Source: Heyndrickxia shackletonii
GTDB lineage: Bacteria; Bacillota; Bacilli; Bacillales; Bacillaceae_C
DNA: 64,000 bases
NCBI RefSeq assembly: GCF_001420715.1
Contig: NZ_LJJC01000004.1
Location: 3,043,715 to 3,107,714, forward strand
Reading direction: 5' to 3'
In this document: positions 11,279-20,900 of the stretch, piece by piece
Position numbering within the stretch: the first letter of the stretch is position 1
Layout: each line of letters begins with the position of its first letter
Made by a program: the position numbers and the translations under genes
The notes under the pieces: model-generated
Told to the model about the DNA's origin: nothing
The model's input: the letters and a program-made list of their open reading frames with translations, nothing else
The model's database searches: none

Positions 11279-11332
11279 GAGAATAGTTCCTCCTTTAATT
11301 CTATGTATTTCATTAAATTCATAGCATTCTTT

Positions 11333-11364
11333 AAAAAAAGGTGATAAGGAGTATTCTTATCACC
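11333..11364 (-). terminator. Terminator or attenuator between rpsB and tsf
   Basis: Perfect 9-bp stem GGTGATAAG / CTTATCACC with a 7-base loop, followed on the minus strand by TTTTTTT. It starts 20 bases past the rpsB stop. No obvious promoter is visible between it and tsf, so readthrough or a weak promoter must supply tsf. Confidence 0.85.
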
Positions 11365-11384
11365 TTCTATAAATCAGAAAATAA

Positions 11385-12200
<816 letters not shown>

Positions 12201-12236
12201 TTAAATCATGAAGCGTGTGTGATAACACCAAAAATT

Positions 12237-12265
12237 AATATAACATATATGAATACTATATTCAA
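12237..12265 (-). promoter_or_regulatory. Probable sigma-A promoter of rpsB
   Basis: On the minus strand, TTGAAT, 17 bases, then TATATT. It gives a leader of roughly 125 nt before the rpsB start. It begins within 10 bases of the swrB stop. I see no rho-independent terminator for the fla/che operon here, so flagellar transcripts may read into rpsB. Confidence 0.7.
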
Positions 12266-12272
12266 GAATATC

Positions 12273-12806
12273 TTATATTTTTTGACGAAACTTCAAAAGC
12301 AGTTCAATTTCCGTCTTCCCTTTATGAAGTTCCTTAGCAATTTGTTCAATCGTCAAGCCTTCTTTTTCTAATAAATATGCTTGTTTTTCTAACGGTAAAG
12401 TGGCAAAATCAATACTTTGATTTTCCGCATCTTGAATATCATTTTGTGTCATCGCTGATTGATATGTTTTTTCCGCTCGGCTCCGCATAAATGTTTGAAG
12501 AGCCGGAACTTCATTTTTTTGTTCGTTTTGGCTGGAGATCTTATCTTGATAGGACTTGTCCCCCTCAACGTTTTCTTTTAATTCCATTTTGCTATGATAT
12601 ATGCTTTGGACTTTTTTAATAAACTCTTCATTTTCATCCCTTATTTCGATTAGATAGGTTGAAAACATTTCTTCCATTTCCTGTAACACTTTTTTTTGAT
12701 CTTGTTCTACATGCATAAGACGATTCTGTCTTATATAAAGGATAATAATTGCAAAGATTGATACGATATTTATAATAATAGAAATGAATAAAATAAAAAT
12801 GGTCAT
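12273..12806 (-). CDS. swrB: SwrB-like swarming/flagellar assembly protein
   Basis: In B. subtilis SwrB (formerly YlxL) activates basal-body maturation and is needed for swarming. This 177-aa protein has an N-terminal hydrophobic segment (about residues 3-23), then a charged coiled-coil-like stretch. Its C-terminal tail, LEKEGLTIEQIAKELHKGKTEIELLLKFRQ by residues about 145-175, resembles a DNA-binding-type helix pair often seen in this family. The position, last gene of the fla/che operon after sigD, matches swrB. Sequence conservation in the middle is low, so the assignment rests on layout and position. Confidence 0.8.
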   Translation of the reverse strand: MTIFILFISIIINIVSIFAIIILYIRQNRLMHVEQDQKKVLQEMEEMFSTYLIEIRDENEEFIKKVQSIYHSKMELKENVEGDKSYQDKISSQNEQKNEVPALQTFMRSRAEKTYQSAMTQNDIQDAENQSIDFATLPLEKQAYLLEKEGLTIEQIAKELHKGKTEIELLLKFRQKI

Positions 12807-12815
12807 TATAATCGC

Positions 12816-13133
12816 CTACCCGCTAAAATCAATATGATTACCTTTAAATGGGTGATGTTGGTGTGATTGCTTTTCTTTGTCTTTTTCTCTTTGATCCTTT
12901 TTGCTTGAATCATGGTCATGATGATTTTTCGGATGGGCTTGATCTTTAAGCAGGGCTGAATCTTTTTGTTCTTGCTTTAGTACATGTTGTCGTTTCTGAA
13001 TTAGTGCTTTTTCCATTTCCTCCACTGCATTTTCATTTATTACCCTACTTGCATGTTGAATATGTTGCATATTTTTTCCGGCATCATGTGTTCTCGGCAA
13101 TGCGATTTGCATTTCAAGCGATTTCAGCTCCAC
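12816..13133 (-). CDS. Small histidine-rich protein of the fla/che operon, function unknown
   Basis: About 105 aa beginning MELKSLEMQIALPRTHDAGK from a GTG at 13133 with AGAGG 7 bases upstream; a GTG at 13142 is the alternative. The N-terminal half (ELKSLEMQIALPRT) looks conserved-protein-like, as similar short proteins occur next to sigD in other motile Firmicutes. The C-terminal 45 residues are highly charged and carry nine histidines, including HHDHD and HQHH, which could bind metal (inference). It sits between sigD and swrB; B. subtilis has no gene at this spot. No membrane segment or signal peptide. Confidence 0.7.
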   Translation of the reverse strand: MELKSLEMQIALPRTHDAGKNMQHIQHASRVINENAVEEMEKALIQKRQHVLKQEQKDSALLKDQAHPKNHHDHDSSKKDQREKDKEKQSHQHHPFKGNHIDFSG

Positions 13134-13152
13134 CTTTTCCACCTCTAAGAAT

Positions 13153-13917
13153 TTACATTTTCTTCTCTAAAATATTTCTTAATTTATATAATGCTTTCGA
13201 ATGAATTTGTGAAATTCTTGATGTAGATAGGCTCATAATCTCCCCGATTTCCGTTAAGGTTAATTCTTCATGATAAAATAAGCTTAATACCAACTGTTCC
13301 TTTTCAGATAATGTGGAAATGACTTTCGTTAAATCCTGAATTTTTTCATCATGAATTAAACATTCCTCTGGACTTGGAATATGGTCGTCTTTTATCACAA
13401 AAGAATACGTTTCATTGTCTTCCTTTTCATGCGCTTGCTCATCCACAGAAAGTACATTTGCAAAAAATTGTTCATTCATGGTTTGATACACATCATCCTC
13501 AGACATATTCAGTTCATGAGCAATCTCCTCGGCTGTAACATGTCTCATATACTTTTGCTCTAACTTTTCGAGTGTTGCTTCAATCTTTTTCGCTTTTTCT
13601 CTTGTACTTCTAGGCAGCCAATCTTCTTTTCTTAAACCATCTAAAATAGCCCCGCGAATTCTAAAAGATGCGTACGTATCAAATTTTAAATCACGTGCCC
13701 GATCGAATTTATTTAACGCATCCAAAAGCCCAAGCATCCCAAAACTTTTTAAATCATCCCTTGAAACATTACGAGGAAGTCCAACTGCAATCCTTTGAAC
13801 GTGATAGTGAACTAATGGCAAGTATTTTTTCACAAGAACATCACCAGCTTGAGCATTACGTGAACTTATCCATAATTCCCAATACTTTTGTTCTTCGATT
13901 GTTTCTGCTTTTGACAA
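13153..13917 (-). CDS. sigD: RNA polymerase sigma-D factor (flagellar sigma-28)
   Basis: Directs late flagellar, chemotaxis and autolysin genes. Region 2 is clear (LKSFGMLGLLDALNKFD, then LKFDTYASFRIRGAILDGL) and so is region 4 (LTLTEIGEIMSLSTSRISQI). I chose the TTG start at 13917 with AGGAGG 7 bases upstream; the product is then 254 aa, exactly the B. subtilis length. The upstream in-frame codons are the ribosome binding site itself. Unlike the packed genes around it, sigD is preceded by a 194-bp gap after cheD. In B. subtilis sigD's place at the operon's end limits its level; it is similarly placed here. Confidence 0.97.
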   Translation of the reverse strand: MSKAETIEEQKYWELWISSRNAQAGDVLVKKYLPLVHYHVQRIAVGLPRNVSRDDLKSFGMLGLLDALNKFDRARDLKFDTYASFRIRGAILDGLRKEDWLPRSTREKAKKIEATLEKLEQKYMRHVTAEEIAHELNMSEDDVYQTMNEQFFANVLSVDEQAHEKEDNETYSFVIKDDHIPSPEECLIHDEKIQDLTKVISTLSEKEQLVLSLFYHEELTLTEIGEIMSLSTSRISQIHSKALYKLRNILEKKM

Positions 13918-14111
13918 ATGTCTCCCTCCTCGCAAGTTAGTTTAAATAGGCTGTTTTCGTATAGATAGCAGCAATTCGTAAATATCTATAAATCCGAATA
14001 TAGACGGAGTTTCGGGGCATCTTTTCTTAAAAAAGTATCCGTTCATAACCTAAAAACGTTATAAATATGGTTTTCATGTACAAAATAGCGACATAGTTTA
14101 AGAAAAAAGCC
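13918..14111. other. 194-bp gap between cheD and sigD
   Basis: Unusually long for this operon. It contains the sigD ribosome binding site and a small inverted repeat (CTATA / TATAG around ATCCGAA). I find no good terminator, no match to the sigma-D consensus (TAAA-15-GCCGATAT) and no convincing sigma-A promoter. Confidence 0.6.
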
Positions 14112-14603
14112 TTAAATAAAACGAATTCCTTGGTTAACCGATTTGATTTGTAATAGAAATGTATTAGGATCGAATTCTATCGTTCTACCAGAATTCCCAC
14201 CAGTTTCTTCCGAAAGTAATTCTATTCCTTCTGATTTTAAGGCGTTTTTTACCGCTTCCACATTACGCGGCCCTATCTTCATGAAATCATTGGAGGATGA
14301 AAACGAAAACATCTCCGCACCGCCAGCTATTTTTGCTTTTAAATGAAGCTTTTTACATCCGTTTTTTATTAATCTCTCTGTTAATTCCTTAATAGCAGTA
14401 TCTGCAAACTTTGCTTTATTAATTTCCTTCTGGGCTTTGGCGATACCTGAATCCGGTAACATAACATGCACTAGACCGGCAATCGCCAGGAATGGATCAT
14501 ATATGATAACTCCTACACATGAGCCTAATCCTGTTGTCCTAATTGTATTAGGTGAGTGAACGATATTCATATCCGCTATTCCCACCTTCACCACTTCGCT
14601 CAT
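14112..14603 (-). CDS. cheD: Chemoreceptor glutamine deamidase CheD
   Basis: Deamidates glutamines on chemoreceptors and, bound to CheC, raises its CheY-P phosphatase activity. The catalytic Cys is in GLGSCVGVIIYDP and the His in GLVHVMLPDS, both in the expected order; KIAGGAEMF and GPRNVEAVK are also typical. 163 aa, B. subtilis 166. The ATG overlaps the cheC stop, so the two partners are translationally coupled. Confidence 0.96.
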   Translation of the reverse strand: MSEVVKVGIADMNIVHSPNTIRTTGLGSCVGVIIYDPFLAIAGLVHVMLPDSGIAKAQKEINKAKFADTAIKELTERLIKNGCKKLHLKAKIAGGAEMFSFSSSNDFMKIGPRNVEAVKNALKSEGIELLSEETGGNSGRTIEFDPNTFLLQIKSVNQGIRFI

Positions 14604-15235
14604 ATTTCCACCCCTAAAGCTTGGAAAATCGTTTGGAAGGAGTCAGGATTTGGAAGAAGAAAAAATTGGCCGTTCATGGTATCTCCGAACCCGTCATGTT
14701 CATCACTTAGACTTGTATCTATCACAATGGCATAATCACTAGTTTGAGATAGCTCGATTAAACCATGACTAATAATGGCTCCGAACATATCGAAGCAAAC
14801 CAAGGGAACGGATGGATACAGTTCAAGCTTTGTGAAATTGGATAAAGCAGTTAAATAGGAACCAGCCAATATATTCCCTAATTCCTGAAATGCGGAGATG
14901 CCCAATTCAGAAAGGGCTGGTTGCCTTATGGAAAAGTGAGCATCACCAGTCATTTGTCTAATAAAATTCTCACACTGTTTGATGGATAGTATAAAAAACA
15001 TGTAGCCTGAAGCATCACCTTCAATTTGAAGAAGCACGCAGGCAACTATATTTTCCGATCCACCTGCCATTTCCATCATTTCCGTGAAGGATTCGATACT
15101 TACTTTCGGAACGTTCATATCGATTTTTTTATTTAAAACAATAGACAAGGATGTTGCAGCATGTGCTGCACCAATATTACCTATCTCTTTAAGGATATCT
15201 AAATGCACACTTGTAATTTTATCTTCTAAACCCAT
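14600..15235 (-). CDS. cheC: CheY-P phosphatase CheC
   Basis: Hydrolyses CheY-P during adaptation and binds CheD. It carries the two phosphatase motifs of the family, each with Glu and Asn: LKEIGNIGAAHAATSLS near residues 15-31 and SAFQELGNILAGSYLTAL near 110-127. 211 aa, B. subtilis 209. No transmembrane segment. It lies between cheW and cheD. Confidence 0.96.
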   Translation of the reverse strand: MGLEDKITSVHLDILKEIGNIGAAHAATSLSIVLNKKIDMNVPKVSIESFTEMMEMAGGSENIVACVLLQIEGDASGYMFFILSIKQCENFIRQMTGDAHFSIRQPALSELGISAFQELGNILAGSYLTALSNFTKLELYPSVPLVCFDMFGAIISHGLIELSQTSDYAIVIDTSLSDEHDGFGDTMNGQFFLLPNPDSFQTIFQALGVEI

Positions 15236-15248
15236 TTGTATTTTTCCC

Positions 15249-15695
15249 CTAAATTAATGGACTTACTATCTTTTCTAAACTCATAATCATAATTAATCTC
15301 TTATTAAGATTTGCAACGTTTGAAATAAATTCCGCCTTTACAGAATTCACGACTTCAGGCTGAGGCTCAATGGATTCCATTGGGATATCTATTACATCAT
15401 TCGCACTGTCTACCATTAACCCAACTTCAATATTATCCATCGACACAATGATCATTCTTGTTTTTTCGGTCGTTTCAATTTCTCCAATTCCTAACCTATT
15501 TTGTAAATCAATAATCGGGATGATGACTCCTCGTAAATTAATCACACCTTTTATAAAAGAGGCTGTATTGGGTACACGCGTAATATGTAAAACCCTTTCA
15601 ATTGCTCTAACCTGCCCAACAGGAATCGCATATTCATTCCCTTTTAATTGGAAAACAATCATTTTATTTTCCGTTTGTTCCACTACATCCATCAT
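15249..15695 (-). CDS. cheW: Chemotaxis coupling protein CheW
   Basis: Links receptors to the CheA kinase. Single CheW domain with KMIVFQLKGNEYAIPV, the conserved GVINLRGVIIPIIDL and IVSMDNIEVGLMVD. I chose ATG 15695 (GGAG about 9 bases upstream); another ATG follows at once at 15692, and the frame runs back to 15719. About 148 aa, slightly shorter at the C-terminus than the 156 aa of B. subtilis. Confidence 0.95.
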   Translation of the reverse strand: MMDVVEQTENKMIVFQLKGNEYAIPVGQVRAIERVLHITRVPNTASFIKGVINLRGVIIPIIDLQNRLGIGEIETTEKTRMIIVSMDNIEVGLMVDSANDVIDIPMESIEPQPEVVNSVKAEFISNVANLNKRLIMIMSLEKIVSPLI

Positions 15696-15763
15696 AATAT
15701 AACACTCCAATATCAACATTTTTTTGAGTTATGAAGGTGAATTTCATATTTACTTCAGGTTCT

Positions 15764-17794
15764 CTACTTTATCAATGAATTACAATCAACGATTAATGCT
15801 ACTTGGCCATCTCCTAAAATGGTGGCACCGGAAATAGCGAAAACATTTAGTAAATAATTGCCTAAGGATTTAAGAACGATTTCCTGTTGTCCAATAAATG
15901 AATCGACAACTAAGGCAGCTGCTTTTTCACCTTTTCTCACAATGATCACCGAAGTATATTCGCTGTTATCTTCAGCATCCGGCACATCAAAAGTATCTTT
16001 AAGAAATACAAGTGGTACAACTTTACCGCGGAAATCGATTACCTTCTGATCATGAGCGGTTAAAATATCTGATTCTTTAATAATAGCAGTTTCAATAATG
16101 GATGATAATGGTATAGCAAATTTTTCATTGCCAATCTCAACTAACATGACAGAAATAATTGATAGTGTTAAAGGAAGCTGAATGATAAATACAGAGCCTG
16201 AACCTTCGTTTGAATCAATTGTAATGGAACCGCCAAGAGATTCTATCGTCGATTTTACAACATCAAGGCCTACCCCTCGACCAGATATATCGGAAATTTT
16301 ATCTGCGGTAGAAAATCCTGATGACATTATAAGCTCAAATACTTGCTTATCCGATAAGGAGTGAGCTTCATTTTCGAGAATAACTCCTTTAGAAATCGCC
16401 TTTTGTAATACTTTTTCACGATTTATACCCGCACCATCATCAGAAATTTCGATAAATACATGGTTACCGCTATGATAAGCCTTCAACGTAATGGTTCCAT
16501 CTTCACTTTTTCCATTCTGCAAACGGACATCCGGTGTTTCGATACCATGGTCCAGGGCATTTCTTAGCAAATGTACTAATGGATCGCCAATTTCATCAAT
16601 TACAGTTCGGTCAAGTTCTGTTTCAGCACCGATAATTTCCAAATTAATTTTCTTATTTAAATCCCTTGCAAGCTGTCTAACCATTTTTGGAAAACGATTA
16701 AATACCGTTTCAACGGGAACCATTCTCATATTTAAAATAATATTTTGCAAGTCACCGGAAATTCGGGACATTCTTTCCACTGTTTCATGTAATTCAGGAT
16801 TATTAAGGTCCTTAGAAATTTGTTCTAATCTGCCTCGATCAATTACCAGTTCCTCAAAAAGATTCATCAAGACATCTAATCTTTCAATATTAACTCTGAT
16901 CGTTTTGTTCGTATGAGTTACTTGTTGCGTTCCATTTTTCGTTTCCTTTTGCTTTTTATCCGTTAAAGCTGTTGATTGCTGATTTTTATCTTTATTTTCA
17001 ATAATTTCCTTGTCATTATCGTCTGGTTGATCCAAATTGATCGGAACGATGATTACATTTTCAACCTCTGATACCTTCATTACTTTTTGCCTTATATCTT
17101 CTATCTGTTCATTTGTTATCAACACAACGGTAAAAGAACTATCAAAATTCTCCTCTTCCAGCATTTCCACTGTCGGATTTGATTTTATAACATCACCGCA
17201 TTTTTCCAATACTTCAAAGACCATAAAAACTCTCGCTACTTTTAATAAACAATCCGTTCTCAAGCCAACTGTAATTTCAATGCATTCATAGCCTTGTTCC
17301 TTTGATTGCTGAATCACGGTTTGTTCAAACTCATCATATTTCATATTCGATTCAGTTGCTTCCAATGCTACACCAGCAGCAATTTCCTGAGCGGCTACAG
17401 TACTTTCTATTGATTCGCCTTTTTCAATTTTATGTAGCTGGTCCAAAACCTTACTTACATCTCTTTTTCCATCTCCGCCTGAGGCAATGGATTCTACCAT
17501 GATTTCTAAATCATCTACTGCAAGAAATACCACATCCAAAATCTCAGGTGTAACGGTGATGATACCATTTCTAATCCCATCTAACACATTTTCCATTTTA
17601 TGCGTCAAATTTGCTAAATCTTCAAACCCCATTGTTGCAGACATACCTTTAAGAGTATGTGCGGAACGAAAAATTTCATTTACAATAGTTAGATCTTCAG
17701 GGTTTTTTTCAAGCAATAATAATTGTTCATTACAAGCCTGCAAATGCTCTTTACTTTCTTCAATAAACACTTCTAAATATTGACTTAATTCCAT
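15764..17794 (-). CDS. cheA: Chemotaxis histidine kinase CheA
   Basis: Receptor-controlled kinase that phosphorylates CheY and CheB. Domains in order: HPt with the phosphorylated His at residue 46 (RSAHTLKGMSATMG), CheY-binding P2 around 160-260, a Lys/Gln-rich linker, dimerisation helices around 300-350, HATPase with HLLRNALDHGIE and GRGVGLDVV, and a C-terminal CheW-like domain. The ATG at 17794 gives MELSQYLEVF, aligning with the B. subtilis start; a GTG at 17803 is the alternative. 676 aa. Confidence 0.97.
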   Translation of the reverse strand: MELSQYLEVFIEESKEHLQACNEQLLLLEKNPEDLTIVNEIFRSAHTLKGMSATMGFEDLANLTHKMENVLDGIRNGIITVTPEILDVVFLAVDDLEIMVESIASGGDGKRDVSKVLDQLHKIEKGESIESTVAAQEIAAGVALEATESNMKYDEFEQTVIQQSKEQGYECIEITVGLRTDCLLKVARVFMVFEVLEKCGDVIKSNPTVEMLEEENFDSSFTVVLITNEQIEDIRQKVMKVSEVENVIIVPINLDQPDDNDKEIIENKDKNQQSTALTDKKQKETKNGTQQVTHTNKTIRVNIERLDVLMNLFEELVIDRGRLEQISKDLNNPELHETVERMSRISGDLQNIILNMRMVPVETVFNRFPKMVRQLARDLNKKINLEIIGAETELDRTVIDEIGDPLVHLLRNALDHGIETPDVRLQNGKSEDGTITLKAYHSGNHVFIEISDDGAGINREKVLQKAISKGVILENEAHSLSDKQVFELIMSSGFSTADKISDISGRGVGLDVVKSTIESLGGSITIDSNEGSGSVFIIQLPLTLSIISVMLVEIGNEKFAIPLSSIIETAIIKESDILTAHDQKVIDFRGKVVPLVFLKDTFDVPDAEDNSEYTSVIIVRKGEKAAALVVDSFIGQQEIVLKSLGNYLLNVFAISGATILGDGQVALIVDCNSLIK

Positions 17795-17809
17795 TTGCTC
17801 CACATCCTT

Positions 17810-18892
17810 TTACGGCAAATATTTCATAATTGCTTGTGAAATTTTTTCTAAATCTTCTACTTCGTCTACTAGATTAGTAGCAATAGCTGCTTTTGGCATT
17901 CCAAATACAATACAGCTATTTTCTGATTCAGCAATTGCTTTAACAGTTCCTTTTTTCTTCAACTCTATCAAACCTTGTGCACCGTCTGAACCCATCCCTG
18001 TCATAATGACTGCAATCTTATCATAATTTGGCAATTGGCTGATTGATTGAAACATAATATCAACAGAAGGTCTATGTCCATTTAATGGGGGAGCTTGATT
18101 TAACTGAACAACAATGTTTGTACCTAGCTGTTTCACTTGTAAGTGAAAGTCACCTGGTGCAATATATGCAGTTCCTTTTTGTATTACTTCTCCCTCTTCG
18201 GCCTCTTTTACATGGATCTTACTCAGTGTATTTAAACGATTTGCCAATGATTTTGTAAAACCGGCTGGCATATGCTGGACAATGAGTATTGGTGCTTCTA
18301 AATTCTCAGGAAAGCCTGCTAATAGTTTCTGCAATGCCCTAGGTCCCCCAGTCGATATGCCAATACAAATTAATTTATTTCTTCCCTGTGACCACTTACT
18401 CATTCTTCGGATTTCAACTTTGAATGATGCCTGCGGTCTTTCGGGAACTAATAATTGTTTCGTTTCTGACGGATAACGAAGGTTTTGAATATTAGCTTTA
18501 CTAGCCGATTTTACCTTTTGAATTAAATCGTCTTTTACCTTTTCAAGATCCAAGGATATACTTCCAGATGGTTTCGTAACAAAATCAATCGCCCCATAAT
18601 GCATAGCAAGTATTGTATTTTCGGCACCTAACTTGGTTGTACTTGATAGCATAATGATCGGTGTTGGGTTATCATTCATGATATTTTGTAATGCCTGGAT
18701 CCCATCCATAATAGGCATTTCTATGTCAAGAGTAATAACATTCGGTCGAAGTTTTTTTACCTTTTCGATCGCATCCAGACCATTTCTGGATGTACCGACT
18801 ACTTCAATATTTTGATCGCTTTCCAATATATCAGTAATTAGTTTTCTCATAAATGCAGAATCATCTACAACAAGTACTTTAATCCTCTCCAC
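17810..18892 (-). CDS. cheB: Chemoreceptor methylesterase CheB
   Basis: Response-regulator-controlled esterase removing receptor methyl groups. The receiver domain has VDDSAFMRK and phospho-acceptor D56 (VITLDIEMP). The esterase domain has the catalytic triad segments GISTGGPRAL, VQHMPAGFT and MTGMGSDGAQG. 360 aa. The GTG start shares its G with the flhG stop (TAGTG), an overlap consistent with translational coupling; the ribosome binding site is weak. Confidence 0.96.
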   Translation of the reverse strand: MERIKVLVVDDSAFMRKLITDILESDQNIEVVGTSRNGLDAIEKVKKLRPNVITLDIEMPIMDGIQALQNIMNDNPTPIIMLSSTTKLGAENTILAMHYGAIDFVTKPSGSISLDLEKVKDDLIQKVKSASKANIQNLRYPSETKQLLVPERPQASFKVEIRRMSKWSQGRNKLICIGISTGGPRALQKLLAGFPENLEAPILIVQHMPAGFTKSLANRLNTLSKIHVKEAEEGEVIQKGTAYIAPGDFHLQVKQLGTNIVVQLNQAPPLNGHRPSVDIMFQSISQLPNYDKIAVIMTGMGSDGAQGLIELKKKGTVKAIAESENSCIVFGMPKAAIATNLVDEVEDLEKISQAIMKYLP

Positions 18893-19767
18893 TACCCGAC
18901 CCTGCCTTTCGAAAAAAAGTTTCTGAATTTGTGTATAAATCCATTCGATGTTCCCGATTGAAAGGTGGAATCTCCAGTGTTTCCCAAGTATTGTTCAACC
19001 ATTTTTTCTAATTTAATTGAAATGTTCGAATTTGGAAAAGCCCGACAAAATGGCGTCTGAAGCTTTACTGCCTTTCTAACATGTGTATCCTCCGGTAGTA
19101 CTCCTAATAAACGAACATCTTTTTGCAAAAACTTATTTACCGTTAATTGTAACCTTTCTAATGTATATAAACCTTCTTTTTCCTTTTCCGCACGATTGCA
19201 GATTAAGTAAAATGGATGTGCAGACTCCAAATTGCTAATATACTTCATCATCGAATAGGCGTCTGTAATCGAGGTTGGTTCAGGTGTTGTCACTACGACA
19301 ATATCATCAACAGATAAAAGGATTTGCAAATTAGAATTAGTCGCACCCGCTCCCATATCAAAAATAATATAATCATAGAGATGCTGCAGCTGCTCAAGCC
19401 CTTCCATTAAACGAGAAACCATATTTTGATCCAATTCAATTATATTGGTAAACCCGTTGCCTGCTGAAATATACGAAACATTATCAGCGCCTTCATAGAT
19501 TATCTCCTGTAAAGATATTTCCTCGTATAAAAAATCTGATATTGTTTTAGTTGCTTCTGTCCCTAAAAGTACATGGATATTGCCCATGCCAATATCAAAA
19601 TCAAATAATAAAACTTTTTTCCCTTTTCTAGCTAATAATAAAGCTATATTAATGGAAATGTTTGATTTTCCAACTCCACCTTTACCGCTTACAACGGCCA
19701 ATGTTTTAGCTGTTTGACTATATTTATTTTTTAATTTCTCCCTGAGTTTTTCGGCTTGGTCTTTCAT
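18892..19767 (-). CDS. flhG: MinD-like ATPase FlhG (YlxH), flagellar number control
   Basis: ParA/MinD-family ATPase that works with FlhF to set flagellar position and number. The deviant Walker A SGKGGVGKSNISINIALLL lies near residues 27-45, followed by FDFDIGMGN and FDMGAGA. 291 aa (B. subtilis 298). The C-terminal tail is basic (HKFRNFFSKGRVG), a likely membrane-contact end (inference). Its ATG overlaps the flhF stop (TAATG). Confidence 0.95.
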   Translation of the reverse strand: MKDQAEKLREKLKNKYSQTAKTLAVVSGKGGVGKSNISINIALLLARKGKKVLLFDFDIGMGNIHVLLGTEATKTISDFLYEEISLQEIIYEGADNVSYISAGNGFTNIIELDQNMVSRLMEGLEQLQHLYDYIIFDMGAGATNSNLQILLSVDDIVVVTTPEPTSITDAYSMMKYISNLESAHPFYLICNRAEKEKEGLYTLERLQLTVNKFLQKDVRLLGVLPEDTHVRKAVKLQTPFCRAFPNSNISIKLEKMVEQYLGNTGDSTFQSGTSNGFIHKFRNFFSKGRVG

Positions 19768-20900
19768 TAACTTTTACCCTCAAAGACATGTTTTACAAGA
19801 CATGCTGGTGTTGCCGCCTGTATATCATCCGGGACATCTTGGCCATATGTTAGATATGCAGTCCCTATCTGATAATCCAGCATTATATTCAGTATGGAAC
19901 CGTAGGTGGTTGTTTCATCTAGTTTTGTAAATATTAAATGATCAATCTTAATGGATCCGAAGCTATCAATAATGGCTCTTATATCCTCCTCTTTCATTGT
20001 TAAGCTGAGGGTAAGAAGAGTCTCCATTTCTTTACTGAAATCAATAACCTTTTTCAATTCCTCAATATACTGTAATTCACGATAGTTTCTTCCGGCAGTA
20101 TCTATAAAAATCATGTCAAAATCCTTAAACTTTTCAAGTGCTTGCTCGAAGTCTGAAAGATTATAAACTACTTCAACCGGAACTTGTAATAAATTTGCAT
20201 AGGTTTTTAACTGTTCAATTGCTGCTATTCGATATGTATCCGTTGTTATAAAAGCAACTTTTTTTTGCCTGTCAATAACAGCATTTGCGGCCATTTTTGC
20301 TAAAGTAGTTGTTTTACCTACTCCAGTGGGACCAACTAAATTAATATACTTTTTGGATTTAGCCAAGGCTTTGGAATAAAAAGGAGCAAACACTTCTTCA
20401 AAATATTGCTTTCCCCATTTGAATACTTCTGATTCCATTGGTTCTTCAGCTGACGTACGCCATTTCTTTAATAACTGGTCTGCACATAGCTGAATATATT
20501 TGTTGGAAATTCCTTGATTGTCCATGAAAACAAGAAACTTTTGAATAGGAAGCGGATAATGATCAAAAGTAACAGCTTTCGAATTAGAAGATAACACCTC
20601 TACCATTTTTTTTAAATCATGAAGTTCTTTTTGAATTCCATTATTGTTAAGTTTTTCAATATCCTTGACACCAGCATTTGTTGGTACATTTATTTGTTTT
20701 TCTTTTAGCTTTACTTGACTATGAGGTGCTTGCGGGTCTATGGCAGCAATGATCTCAAACTGCTTTTTTCGAAACAAACCTATAAATCCGCCTGTATATG
20801 CAACTTTTGAATTTAAAATAACTGCTTCTTCACCAAGTTCTGCTCGAACTTGTTTCATTGCTTCTGTCATATTAGCGGCAACATATTTTTTTACCTTCAT
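19767..20900 (-). CDS. flhF: SRP-type GTPase FlhF, flagellar placement
   Basis: Third SRP-family GTPase, with Ffh and FtsY, that recruits early flagellar parts to the membrane. N-terminal basic B domain (MKVKKYVAANMTEAMKQV), then the N and G domains with [26 protein letters not shown] and FTKLDETTTYG. 377 aa; B. subtilis 366. The ATG overlaps the end of flhA by four bases. Confidence 0.96.
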   Translation of the reverse strand: MKVKKYVAANMTEAMKQVRAELGEEAVILNSKVAYTGGFIGLFRKKQFEIIAAIDPQAPHSQVKLKEKQINVPTNAGVKDIEKLNNNGIQKELHDLKKMVEVLSSNSKAVTFDHYPLPIQKFLVFMDNQGISNKYIQLCADQLLKKWRTSAEEPMESEVFKWGKQYFEEVFAPFYSKALAKSKKYINLVGPTGVGKTTTLAKMAANAVIDRQKKVAFITTDTYRIAAIEQLKTYANLLQVPVEVVYNLSDFEQALEKFKDFDMIFIDTAGRNYRELQYIEELKKVIDFSKEMETLLTLSLTMKEEDIRAIIDSFGSIKIDHLIFTKLDETTTYGSILNIMLDYQIGTAYLTYGQDVPDDIQAATPACLVKHVFEGKS

